A stretch of 14,901 nt of DNA from T1Sed10-7 sp047921175 (GTDB taxonomy: Bacteria > Actinomycetota > Nitriliruptoria > Nitriliruptorales > Nitriliruptoraceae): contig JBLRWQ010000069.1 in assembly GCA_047921175.1 (NCBI GenBank), forward strand, positions 1 to 14,901, read 5' to 3'. Below are positions 6,189 to 14,158 of this stretch, piece by piece (the first letter of the stretch is position 1; every line of letters starts with the position of its first letter). Below the pieces are notes generated by a model. It searched no databases and was not told where the DNA came from. It was given only the letters and a program-made list of their open reading frames with translations. Position numbers and translations under genes: made by a program.

Positions 6189-6620
6189 ATGGCGGTCGAC
6201 GCCGAGCACACCGTGACGATCGCGGCACCCCTCGACCAGGTGCTGGCCGTCATCCGGGACGTCCCCGGCCAGCCGAGCTGGTGGCCCGGGCTGCGCCGCA
6301 CCGAGGTACTGGAGGAGGACGACCAGGGCCGGGCGCTTCGCGCCAGGGTCGCGAGCGACGTGAAGGTCGTGACCGACACCTTCGAGGTGGTCTACAGCCA
6401 CACCGACACCGGGGTCACCTGGCAGCTGGACGGCACCAGCCTGGCACAGCGACGCCAGTCCGGTGCCTGGTCGGTCCGCGACCACCCCGAGGGCTCCGAG
6501 GCCACCCTGCGGCTGGAGATCGAGGCCACCCTGCCGTTGCCGAAGCTGGTCCAGCGACGCATCGTCCGTGACACGGTGACCGGCGCCGTCGCCGGCCTCA
6601 AGGCCCGCTGCGAGCGCTGA
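6189..6620 (+). CDS. SRPBCC family protein (polyketide cyclase / START-like fold)
   Basis: This 143-residue protein has the helix-grip fold pattern of the SRPBCC superfamily. A first strand, EHTVTIAAPLDQVLAVIRDVPGQPSWWPGLRRTEVLEED (5-43), leads into the conserved W-W-P-G helix. Alternating strands follow (ALRARVASDVKVVTDTFEVVYSHTDTGVTWQL), then SGAWSVRDHPEGSEATLRLEIEATLPLPKLVQRRIV. The long C-terminal helix covers about 120-142. Members bind hydrophobic ligands in a cavity; nothing here indicates which ligand. Cytosolic, with no membrane segment. The ATG at 6189 is chosen over an upstream in-frame start at 6159 because GGAGG lies 7 nt before it. It sits in its own small unit between the tRNA-Ala promoter region (divergent) and leuS. 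Confidence 0.82.
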   Translation: MAVDAEHTVTIAAPLDQVLAVIRDVPGQPSWWPGLRRTEVLEEDDQGRALRARVASDVKVVTDTFEVVYSHTDTGVTWQLDGTSLAQRRQSGAWSVRDHPEGSEATLRLEIEATLPLPKLVQRRIVRDTVTGAVAGLKARCER

Positions 6621-6652
6621 TCCGCCGCCCCGGTGCGAGGTCCCTGCTCGCT

Positions 6653-6658
6653 ACCCTC
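6653..6658 (+). promoter_or_regulatory. Putative -10 element of leuS (TACCCT)
   Basis: TACCCT, identical to the hexamer before rsfS, lies about 16 nt before the GGAGG ribosome site (6674-6678). That predicts a leader of only about 20-25 nt, too short for a T-box or attenuator, so no tRNA-sensing regulation is visible. Confidence 0.45.
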
Positions 6659-6686
6659 CGCGGGTCCGCTCCCGGAGGCAGCCGCG

Positions 6687-9191
6687 TTGTCCACCGATCC
6701 CACGCCCGAACCCGAGCGCTACGACCCGCTCGCGATCGAGCCCCCCATCGCGGCGCGGTGGGCCGAGCAGCACACCTACTCCCTGCGTCCCGGCCCCGCC
6801 GCGATCGACGTCAGTACGCTCGACCAGCCGCCGTACTACGCGCTCACGATGTTCCCGTACCCCTCGGGCGACCTCCACATGGGGCACGCGGAGATCTTCA
6901 CGATCCACGACGCGCTGGTGCGGCACCTGCGCATGACCGGTCGCACGGTCCTGAACCCGATCGGGTGGGACGCCTTCGGCCTGCCAGCGGAGAACGCGGC
7001 CCGCAACCGTGGTGCCGACCCGAAGGCGTGGACCTACGCCAACATCGCGGAGCAGCGCGCCACGATCGCCCGCCTGGGGTACTCGTTCGACTGGGACACG
7101 GTCCTGCACACCTGCGACCCGGAGTACTACCGCTGGACGCAGTGGTTGTTCCTGGAACTGTTCGACGCCGGCCTGGCCTACCGCAAGGAGGCCCTGGTCA
7201 ACTTCTGCCCGTCCTGCTCGACGGTGCTGGCGAACGAGCAGGTCGTCGACGGCCGCTGCGAGCGCTGCGGCACCGAGGTGTCCCGGGAGCCGCGCACGCA
7301 GTGGTTCTTCCGCATCACCGAGTACGCCGACGAGCTGCTCGACGGGCTCGACGACATCGACTGGCCGGACCGGGTCAAGAACTCGCAGCGGGCCTGGATC
7401 GGCCGCTCCGAGGGGGCGGAGATCACCTTCCCGACCGCCGACGGCAAGGACGAGATCCACGTCTACACCACCCGGCCCGACACCATCTTCGGGGCGACCT
7501 ACTTCGTGTTCGCGCCGGAGCACCCGGTGGTGCGACGCCGCATGGCCGGCGACGCGGCCTACGACGCCTACCTCGACCAGGTCGCCAAGCGCTCCGACAT
7601 CGAGCGCCAGGCCGGCAAGACCGGCTACCGGCTGCCCTTCGACGTGGTGAACCCCTTCACGGGCGAGGACATCCCCGCCTACGCGGCCGACTACGTGCTG
7701 ATGGACTACGGCACCGGCGCGATCATGGCCGTGCCCGTCGGGGACCAGCGCGACTTCGAGTTCGCCCGCCAGCAGGGGCTCGAGATCCGGGTCATCATCC
7801 GGCCCACCGGGCCGGACGGCGAGCTGCTCGACGAGCTGGACGCGGCCACCATGACCGAGGCCTACACCGGCCCCGGGGTGATGGTGCACTCCGGCGCGTA
7901 CGACGGCCTGCCCTGGGACGAGGCCAAGGAACGCATCATCGCCGATGTGGAGGCGAAGGGCTGGGGGACCGCCCGGGTCAACACGCGGCTGCGTGACTGG
8001 CTCATCTCCCGCCAGCGCTCCTGGGGTGCCCCGATCCCGATCATCCACTGCACGGTCTGCGGTGAGCAGCCCGTCCCGGCCGAGGACCTGCCGGTCCGGC
8101 TGCCCGACGACCTCGACTTCACCGTCGCGGGCTCGCCGCTGGAGCAGCATCCCACCTTCGGCACCGAGGTGGCCTGCCCACGCTGCGGCGACGAGGCCGC
8201 GACCCGCGACGTCGACACGATGGACACCTTCGTCGACTCGTCGTGGTACTTCCTGCGCTACCTCGCGCCCGGCGACGACGAGCGGGCCTGGCCGGTTGAC
8301 GCCGCCGGACGCTGGCTGCCGGTCGACCAGTACACCGGCGGGGTGGAGCACGCGGTGCTGCACCTGCTCTACAGCCGCTTCGTCGTCAAGGCCATGCGCG
8401 ACCGCGGCTACGTCGACGCGGACGAGCCGTTCCAGGCCCTGCTCAACCAGGGGCAGGTGATCATGGACGGCGCCGCGATGTCGAAGTCCAAGGGCAACCT
8501 GGTCGTGCCCGGCGAGGTCACCGACACCTACGGCGCCGACACCCTGCGCGGCACGATGCTGTTCGCCTCCGCCCCCGAGGACGACATCGACTGGGCGGAC
8601 GTCTCACCGACGGGCATGCACAAGTGGCTCTCGCGCGTCTGGCGGCTCACCCTGGAGCAGGTCGCCCGTGAGGCGGACGCCGCCCCGGAGGTGCCGACGG
8701 CGGCCGCGGACACCCTGCGGCGCGCCACCGCGAAGGCCATCGACCGGTGCAGCGCGGAGTTCGAGGCGCGCAAGTACAACACCGCGATCGCCCAGCTGAT
8801 GACCCTGACCAACGCGGTGCTGGACGCGACCCGGGACGGCTCGGGCGCCGAGGTGGTCCGCGACGCGCTCGAGGCGCTGCTGACCATGCTCGCCCCCGTC
8901 GCGCCCTTCCTCACCGAGGAGCTGTGGACCCGGCTCGGCCACGACGGGTCCGTGCACGACCAGCGCTGGCCGGTCGCGGACGCCGCCCTGCTCGTCGACG
9001 ACGAGGTCGAGGTGGTGGTCCAGGTCAACGGCAAGGTCCGGGGTCGCGTGACCGTCCCGGTCGGCAGCGACCAGGCCACGGTCGAGGCTGCCGCCCGCGC
9101 CGACGACGGGGTCGCCGGGCACCTCGCCGGCGAGGTCGTGAAGGTGATCCACGTGCCGGACAAGCTGCTCAACCTGGTCGTGAAGGGCTGA
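6687..9191 (+). CDS. leuS: Leucyl-tRNA synthetase LeuRS
   Basis: LeuRS is a cytosolic class I synthetase that charges tRNA-Leu and edits mischarged products. The protein is 834 residues, close to the bacterial norm of about 800-870. FPYPSGDLHMGH (56-67) holds the HIGH signature. Two CxxC pairs (Cys174/177 and Cys191/194) match the zinc region. TRPDTIFGATYFVFAPEHPV and GTGAIMAVPVGDQRDFEF belong to the CP1 editing domain. A further CxxC pair precedes DTMDTFVDSSWYFLRY. AMSKSKGN (597-604) is the KMSKS loop with Ala in the first position. The C-terminus VNGKVRGRVTVPVG to VPDKLLNLVV is typical. I chose the TTG at 6687 because GGAGG ends 8 nt upstream; a GTG at 6633 lies before the likely -10 element. 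degV starts 2 nt after the stop. Confidence 0.97.
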   Translation: MSTDPTPEPERYDPLAIEPPIAARWAEQHTYSLRPGPAAIDVSTLDQPPYYALTMFPYPSGDLHMGHAEIFTIHDALVRHLRMTGRTVLNPIGWDAFGLPAENAARNRGADPKAWTYANIAEQRATIARLGYSFDWDTVLHTCDPEYYRWTQWLFLELFDAGLAYRKEALVNFCPSCSTVLANEQVVDGRCERCGTEVSREPRTQWFFRITEYADELLDGLDDIDWPDRVKNSQRAWIGRSEGAEITFPTADGKDEIHVYTTRPDTIFGATYFVFAPEHPVVRRRMAGDAAYDAYLDQVAKRSDIERQAGKTGYRLPFDVVNPFTGEDIPAYAADYVLMDYGTGAIMAVPVGDQRDFEFARQQGLEIRVIIRPTGPDGELLDELDAATMTEAYTGPGVMVHSGAYDGLPWDEAKERIIADVEAKGWGTARVNTRLRDWLISRQRSWGAPIPIIHCTVCGEQPVPAEDLPVRLPDDLDFTVAGSPLEQHPTFGTEVACPRCGDEAATRDVDTMDTFVDSSWYFLRYLAPGDDERAWPVDAAGRWLPVDQYTGGVEHAVLHLLYSRFVVKAMRDRGYVDADEPFQALLNQGQVIMDGAAMSKSKGNLVVPGEVTDTYGADTLRGTMLFASAPEDDIDWADVSPTGMHKWLSRVWRLTLEQVAREADAAPEVPTAAADTLRRATAKAIDRCSAEFEARKYNTAIAQLMTLTNAVLDATRDGSGAEVVRDALEALLTMLAPVAPFLTEELWTRLGHDGSVHDQRWPVADAALLVDDEVEVVVQVNGKVRGRVTVPVGSDQATVEAAARADDGVAGHLAGEVVKVIHVPDKLLNLVVKG

Positions 9192-9193
9192 GC

Positions 9194-10042
9194 GTGGGCG
9201 GGGTCGTGGTCGTCACCGACTCGACCTGCGACCTGCCTCCCGCGGTGGTCGAGGCGACCGGGCTGCGCGTGGTGCCCCTGTCGGTGACCTTCGGCGACGA
9301 GACCCTGGTCGCCGGGGTCCAGCTGTCCACCGAGGCCTTCCACGCGCGCCTGGCGTCCAGCGAGGTGCTGCCCACCACCTCGCAGCCCGCCCCGGCCTGG
9401 TTCGAGGAGGCGTACGCGGACTGCGCCGACGAGGGAGCCGCCGCGGTCGTCTCCCTGCACTGCTCCGCCGCCCTGTCCGGCACGGTCGCGCTGGCACGTG
9501 ACCGGGCCCGGCTCGCCCCCCTGTCCGTCGAGGTGGTCGACACCCGGCTCGTCGGCGGGGCGCTCGGGGCCGCGGTGCTGGCGGCCCACCGGGTGGCGGA
9601 AGCCGGCGGGGACGTCGCCGAGGTGGTGGCGGCGGCCGCGCGGGTGCGGCGGGTCTCGACCAGCCTCATCGTCGTCGACACCCTGGACCACCTGCGTCGC
9701 GGGGGACGCCTCACCGGTGCGCAGGCCGCCATCGGCACGGCGCTCAAGGTCAAGCCGATCCTGCACCTCACCGACGAGGGCCGGGTCGAGGTGCGCGAGC
9801 GTGCCCGCACCTGGGCGCGCGCGTCGATGCGGCTCGGGGTGCTCGCCGCCGAGGCCGCCGCCGGAGGCGCGGTGGACGTGACCGTGGCCCACGCAGGCGC
9901 GCCGGAGCGGGCGGCCGAGCTCCTGGCCATCGTGGAGCGGCAGGTCGAGGTCCGTGACCGCCTGCAGACGCTGATCGGGCCGGTGGTCGCCACCCACGTC
10001 GGTCCCGGCGCGGTGGGGCTGGTGGTCGTCCCCGTCGGTTGA
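9194..10042 (+). CDS. DegV family fatty-acid-binding protein
   Basis: DegV proteins bind a single fatty acid; FakB members present it to the fatty acid kinase FakA for phospholipid synthesis. The 282-residue length is typical. Motifs in order are VVVTDSTCDLPP (5-16), the PTTSQPAPAWFEEAY segment with the ligand Ser, SLHCSAALSGTVALA, VVDTLDHLRRGGRLTGAQAAIGTALKVKPILHL, and the C-terminal THVGPGAVGLVVVP. The GTG at 9194 puts the protein start right at the first beta strand. It follows the leuS stop by 2 nt, so it is probably co-translated with leuS. degV also lies a few genes from comEA in M. tuberculosis (Rv2417c), so the position fits. No FakA gene is seen in the window. Confidence 0.92.
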   Translation: MGGVVVVTDSTCDLPPAVVEATGLRVVPLSVTFGDETLVAGVQLSTEAFHARLASSEVLPTTSQPAPAWFEEAYADCADEGAAAVVSLHCSAALSGTVALARDRARLAPLSVEVVDTRLVGGALGAAVLAAHRVAEAGGDVAEVVAAAARVRRVSTSLIVVDTLDHLRRGGRLTGAQAAIGTALKVKPILHLTDEGRVEVRERARTWARASMRLGVLAAEAAAGGAVDVTVAHAGAPERAAELLAIVERQVEVRDRLQTLIGPVVATHVGPGAVGLVVVPVG

Positions 10043-10053
10043 CGCGGTGGCGG

Positions 10054-10062
10054 TTGTCCACA
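10054..10062 (+). promoter_or_regulatory. Consensus high-GC DnaA box (TTGTCCACA)
   Basis: TTGTCCACA is the preferred DnaA box described in Streptomyces and other high-GC actinobacteria. It lies in the 73-bp gap between degV and comEA. I noticed only this one exact copy while reading, so it is not an origin; it could be a DnaA regulatory site or chance. Confidence 0.4.
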
Positions 10063-10103
10063 GCGCGGGCCCGACCCGATCTCGCGGACGCCGCGCGGTC
10101 GGG

Positions 10104-10109
10104 CAGCCT
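10104..10109 (+). promoter_or_regulatory. Possible leaderless -10 of comEA (CAGCCT)
   Basis: CAGCCT ends 6 nt before the comEA ATG, the same placement as TAGCCT before nadD and TAGTCT before holA, but the first T is replaced by C. No ribosome site precedes the ATG. Confidence 0.3.
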
Positions 10110-10115
10110 GCGTGC

Positions 10116-10946
10116 ATGACCGACCACCCCGACCCGAGCGCGCTCGACGCCGACGTGGTGCGCCCCCGCTCCGTCGTGCCATGCGCCGGGGACACGGACC
10201 CTGCCGGGCGGAGCCGGTCGGTCCGCTGGTGGACCCCGACCCCCGCGGAGGTGGTCGGGCTGGCGGTGCTGCTACTCGGTGCGCTCGTCGCGACCGTGCT
10301 GTGGTGGTACCCGGCGGTGACCGGTCCCGGTGGCGCCCGCGCGGGCGACGGCTCGTCGGCGGCCGCGGTCGGTAGGGCGGTGGATCCCGGCGGCGCTCCG
10401 GCCGAGCGGGACGCGCAGGCGACCGACCCGGCCGGTGGGATGCTCACGGACGCCACCGGCTCGCGCCCCCCGGACGCCACCGGTGCACCGCCGGCGAGCG
10501 CACGGGAGCCGGTCACGGTGCACGTGACCGGTGGGGTCGTCACCGCCGGGTTGCGCACCCTGCCGGCCGACGCCCGCGTCGGCGATGCGGTCGCCGCGGC
10601 CGGCGGGCTGACGGTCGACGCCGACCTGGAGCGCATCAACCTGGCCCGCCCCCTGACCGACGGCGAGCACGTGCACGTCCCGCGCATCGGGGAGGACCCG
10701 TTGCCTGCGCGCCCGTCGGCGGGTGCGAGCGCCGATGCCGTCGACGCTGACGGGTTGCTCGATCTCAACCGTGCCACCGCCGCGGAGCTGGAGACGTTGC
10801 CGGGCATCGGGCCGACCCGGGCGGCGGCCATCGTCGACCACCGCGAGCGGCATGGGCCGTTCGCGACACCCGGTGACCTGCGCGCCGTGTCGGGTATCGG
10901 CGAGGCCACCTTCCAGACCCTCGCGCCGCTCGTCGTGACCCGGTGA
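10116..10946 (+). CDS. comEA: ComEA family DNA-binding competence protein
   Basis: ComEA is the membrane-anchored receptor that binds double-stranded DNA and hands it to ComEC during DNA uptake. The 276-residue protein has a short cytosolic N-terminus and one membrane helix (about 44-64, VVGLAVLLLGALVATVLWWY). A flexible Gly/Ala/Asp/Pro-rich linker (about 70-130) follows, then an SLBB domain (about 133-190, VTVHVTGGVVTAGLRTLP to GEHVHVPRIGE). The C-terminus is a double helix-hairpin-helix DNA-binding unit, LLDLNRATAAELETLPGIGPTRAAAIVDHRERHG and then LRAVSGIGEATFQTLAPLVV. I prefer the ATG at 10116; a GTG at 10047 would add 23 Arg-rich residues and run through the DnaA box. Its stop overlaps the comEC GTG as GTGA, so the pair is coupled. 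Confidence 0.93.
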   Translation: MTDHPDPSALDADVVRPRSVVPCAGDTDPAGRSRSVRWWTPTPAEVVGLAVLLLGALVATVLWWYPAVTGPGGARAGDGSSAAAVGRAVDPGGAPAERDAQATDPAGGMLTDATGSRPPDATGAPPASAREPVTVHVTGGVVTAGLRTLPADARVGDAVAAAGGLTVDADLERINLARPLTDGEHVHVPRIGEDPLPARPSAGASADAVDADGLLDLNRATAAELETLPGIGPTRAAAIVDHRERHGPFATPGDLRAVSGIGEATFQTLAPLVVTR

Positions 10947-13900
10947 GCGCGGCGGACCCGGGCACCCCGCCGCCGCGGGCCCCCCTCGCGGAGGTCCTCG
11001 GGCCGGTCCCGCTGTGGGCGGCGCTCGCCGTCGCGGTCGCGGGGACCGCGGCGCGGCTGCCCGACGGAGCCGCCGTCCGGCTGGTGACCTCGCGGCCGTT
11101 GGCCGCGATCACCTGGCTCCTGGCGGGGCTCGCGGCGGCGCTGCTGTGGCTGCTGGCCGTCGGCCTGCGGCGCGGCGATCGTGACCGGCTGGGCGCCGGC
11201 ATCGGGGTGGCGGCGTCGGTCCTGGTCGTGGTGACGGTGCTCACGGGGATGACCCTCCGGGACGAGGCGGCGAGCGCCGGCCTGCTGCCGGAGCTCGCGG
11301 CCCGGGGCGGGAGCGCCCAGCTGCTCGCCACGGTGGTCGCCGAGCCGCGACCGATCCGGGACGGGTGGCACGTGCTGGTCCGCGTCGATGCCGTGGATGG
11401 GATCGCGGTCCGCGAGCGTGCAGCGCTGACCCTGGAGGACGATCCGCCGCCGCTCGGCCAGCGGTGGACGCTCGAGGCGTCCGCGCGGCCCCTGCCCGAG
11501 GGCGGCTACGGGCGCTGGCTCGCCTCCCAGCACGCCCGGGCGGTCCTGGATCCCGTCGTCGTGCGTCCGCTCCACGACGGCCGATGGGCCGAGCGTGCCA
11601 CGGAGTGGTGGCGTGAGCGGATCCGCACCGCCGCCACCCGCCACCTCGACCCCCGCACCGCGGGGCTGCTGGTCGGCTTCGTGACCGGTGACCGCCGGCT
11701 CCTCCCCGAGGCCGACCAGGCGGCGATGCAGGCCACGTCCCTGACCCACCTGACCGCCGTCAGCGGGACGAACGTGGCCATCGTGATGGCCGGTGTGGTC
11801 GCGCTGTCCGGCCTGCTCCGGCTGGGGCCGGGCAGCCAGCGCCTGGCCGTGGCGGTCGTCGTGCCCTGGTTCGCCTTCCTGACCCGCCTGGAGCCGAGCG
11901 TGCTGCGCGCCGGGACGATGGCGCTGCTGGTCCTGCTCGCCGGGGCGCGGGGCCAGGTCCGTGACGCGCGGCATGCGCTGGCCGCGGCGGTGCTCCTCCT
12001 GGTGCTGCTCGTCCCGCGGCTGGCCGGCTCGCTCGGGCTGGTGCTGTCGGCGACCGCGACCGCCGGGGTCCTGCTCGTGGCGCCGGCCGTGCGGGACCGG
12101 TTGCCGACCCGGCTCCCGCGCCGCGTCGCCACGCTGCTGTCGGTGACGCTCGGTGCCCAGCTGGCCGTGCTGCCGGTGCTGCTGGTGACCTTCGGCGAGC
12201 TCCAGCTGGCCAGCGTGCCGGCCAACCTGGTGGCCGTGCCGGCGGCCGTGCTCGCGGCGACGATCGCGTTCCTGGCCACCGCGGCCGTGCTCGTCAGCCT
12301 CGAGGTGGGCGCCTGGGGCTTCGCGCTGGCCGGTCCCGGTGCGGCGGTGGTGCTCACGGCCGCCGACCGGTTCCAGCACCTGTCCGGCACCGTCGCCCTC
12401 GCCCGCCCGGTCACGCTCGTGGCCGCGGCGGCCGGGACGGTGCTGCTGCTGGCCGGTCCCCGGTCGCGGAGGCGTCGGCTCGCCGCGGCGGTGCTCGCAG
12501 CCTGCCTGGTGCTGGTGTCGATCCCGGTCGCGCTCGGGGGCCTGCCCGCCCGGGGCTTCCAGGTCACGGCGATCGACGTCGGCCAGGGCGACGCGTTCCT
12601 GATCGAGTCGCCGCAGGCGCGCGTGCTCGTGGACGCCGGCCCGGACGACGCCGCGGCCCGGTGGCTGCGCCGGCACGGGCGCCGCCACCTCGACCTGGTG
12701 GTGGTCACCCACCCGCACCTGGACCACGTCGGCGGTGTGCCGGAGGTTCTCCGGCGCGTGCAGGTCGACGTGGTCTGGGCGTCACCGCTACCGACGGAGC
12801 TGCCGGCAGCTGGCGAGGTCCACACGCTGGCGGCGGCGCGCGGGGTCGTGGTCCGGGCACCGTCGCGCGGGGACGTGGCACGGGTCGGCGACCTCCACAT
12901 CGAGGTGCTCCATCCGCCACCTGGACGGCCGTACCGCTACGCGCGCTCCGAGCTGAACGAGTCCTCGACGGTGCTGCGGATCACCCGGGCGGGCGCTCGC
13001 GTGCTGGTGACCGGCGACGTCGAACGGCAGGGCCAGGCGGAGCTCCGCTCCCGGACAGGTGACCGCCTCCGGGCGGAGGTCCTGACCGTCCCGCACCACG
13101 GCTCCGCCACCACCGACCCGGCCTTCCTGGCGGCCGTCGCGCCGGCGGTCGCGCTGCTCAGCGTCGGCGCCGACAACCGGCACGGCCACCCCCACCCCGA
13201 CATCGTCGCCGCCCTGGAGGGGCAGGGTGCGCGGGTCCACCGCACCGACCTGCACGGCACCGTCACCGTCCCCGTGCCGCTGCCGGCAGGTGCGGAGGCC
13301 AACGACGCCCGGCTGACGGTCACCCCCCCGTGGCTAGTCTCCCCCTATGGCCGTTCTCCTGCTCGCTGGCGACGACGACCTCCTGCTGCTGCGGGAGGCG
13401 GAGCGACGCATCGAGGAGCTCAGCGCGGACGACCCGGAGCTGCGCGTCGACCGCTACGACGCGAGCGAGCTCGAGCACCTCCCGGAGCTTCGGACCACGT
13501 CGCTCTTCGGCGGCCGAACCTGCATCGTCCTGCGTGGTGTCGAAGCGCTCGCCGGCGAGCTCAAGGTCGAGGTGGAGCGCTACCTCGAGGCCCCCTCCCC
13601 GGACGCGGACCTGGTGCTGGTCGCCCGCGGGACCGGCAAGGTCCAGAAGCTCGCGAAGCTCGCCAAGGAGGTCGGCGAGCGCGTCGATGTCAAGCGTCCG
13701 CCGGACTGGGACGAGCGCGGCTGGGAGCGGTTGGTCGGGGAGGAGTTCCGGCGTGCCAAGCGCAAGGCCGATGCCACGGCCATCGCGGCGATCCGCGTCC
13801 ACGCCGGCACCGACCCGGTCGTCATCGCCTCCCAGGTCGCCTCGGTCTGCGCCGCCCACCCGGCGGTGGCGACCCTGACGGGCGAGCACGTCGACGCGGT

Positions 13901-14158
13901 CGTGGCCGGCCACGGGAGGACCTCCGGGTTCGTCGTCGCGGACGCGATCGCGGAGCGCCAGCCGGCGGCCGCACTGGCGGCCGTGCGCGGGGCGGTGGAG
14001 GGCGGCGATGCGCCGCTGGCGATCACCGGCGCCATCGCCTACCGCCTCCGGCAGCTGCTGCGGGTCCGCGCGGGGGCGGGCCCGAAGGAGGTCGGGATGC
14101 GGCCCGGCCGCGGCTACGACCGCACCATGGCGCAGGCGCGGGCCTTCGGACCCGGTGA
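10943..14158 (+). CDS. comEC: ComEC/Rec2 DNA-uptake channel protein; open frame abnormally extended through holA
   Basis: ComEC forms the membrane channel that takes single-stranded DNA into the cytosol. In order: two N-terminal helices, an extracytoplasmic DUF4131-like OB region (about 105-215), and the Competence domain with FVTGDRRLLPEADQAAMQATSLTHLTAVSGTN followed by many helices (about 255-525). Then a metallo-beta-lactamase domain (about 535-790) has VTAIDVGQGDAFLI, the metal motif HPHLDH (590-595), VLVTGDVE, VPHHGSATT and DNRHGHPHPDIV. Homology ends near residue 795 (about 13330). The frame stays open to a TGA at 14156-14158, giving 1071 residues. The last 270 or so are Arg/Gly-rich and lie over holA in another frame. 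With six instead of seven C at 13323-13329 it would stop at TAG 13335, giving 797 residues, a normal length. I read the extension as spurious. Confidence 0.88.
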   Translation: MSAADPGTPPPRAPLAEVLGPVPLWAALAVAVAGTAARLPDGAAVRLVTSRPLAAITWLLAGLAAALLWLLAVGLRRGDRDRLGAGIGVAASVLVVVTVLTGMTLRDEAASAGLLPELAARGGSAQLLATVVAEPRPIRDGWHVLVRVDAVDGIAVRERAALTLEDDPPPLGQRWTLEASARPLPEGGYGRWLASQHARAVLDPVVVRPLHDGRWAERATEWWRERIRTAATRHLDPRTAGLLVGFVTGDRRLLPEADQAAMQATSLTHLTAVSGTNVAIVMAGVVALSGLLRLGPGSQRLAVAVVVPWFAFLTRLEPSVLRAGTMALLVLLAGARGQVRDARHALAAAVLLLVLLVPRLAGSLGLVLSATATAGVLLVAPAVRDRLPTRLPRRVATLLSVTLGAQLAVLPVLLVTFGELQLASVPANLVAVPAAVLAATIAFLATAAVLVSLEVGAWGFALAGPGAAVVLTAADRFQHLSGTVALARPVTLVAAAAGTVLLLAGPRSRRRRLAAAVLAACLVLVSIPVALGGLPARGFQVTAIDVGQGDAFLIESPQARVLVDAGPDDAAARWLRRHGRRHLDLVVVTHPHLDHVGGVPEVLRRVQVDVVWASPLPTELPAAGEVHTLAAARGVVVRAPSRGDVARVGDLHIEVLHPPPGRPYRYARSELNESSTVLRITRAGARVLVTGDVERQGQAELRSRTGDRLRAEVLTVPHHGSATTDPAFLAAVAPAVALLSVGADNRHGHPHPDIVAALEGQGARVHRTDLHGTVTVPVPLPAGAEANDARLTVTPPWLVSPYGRSPARWRRRPPAAAGGGATHRGAQRGRPGAARRPLRRERARAPPGASDHVALRRPNLHRPAWCRSARRRAQGRGGALPRGPLPGRGPGAGRPRDRQGPEAREARQGGRRARRCQASAGLGRARLGAVGRGGVPACQAQGRCHGHRGDPRPRRHRPGRHRLPGRLGLRRPPGGGDPDGRARRRGRGRPREDLRVRRRGRDRGAPAGGRTGGRARGGGGRRCAAGDHRRHRLPPPAAAAGPRGGGPEGGRDAARPRLRPHHGAGAGLRTR
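13335..13340 (+). promoter_or_regulatory. Putative leaderless promoter -10 of holA (TAGTCT)
   Basis: TAGTCT ends 6 nt before the holA ATG, with only CCCCCT between and no ribosome site. This placement predicts transcription from the ATG itself. Its first three bases are also the likely intended stop codon of comEC. Confidence 0.5.

Noticed and set aside
6621..6686. A T-box or attenuator controlling leuS
   Set aside because: The gap is 66 nt and the predicted leader about 20-25 nt, too short for a T-box, and there is no leucine-rich leader peptide.
8528..12727. A minus-strand open frame of about 1,400 codons
   Set aside because: It is antisense to leuS, degV, comEA and comEC, all of which have clear family motifs. 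Its translation is a mix of His/Gly/Arg-rich and Ser/Thr/Ala-rich stretches with no recognisable domain, as expected where stop codons are rare.
13323..13340. Programmed ribosomal frameshift at the end of comEC
   Set aside because: The C7 run alone is a weak slippery site, no stimulatory structure is obvious, and a shift would only produce the ordinary end of the protein. An indel is the simpler explanation.
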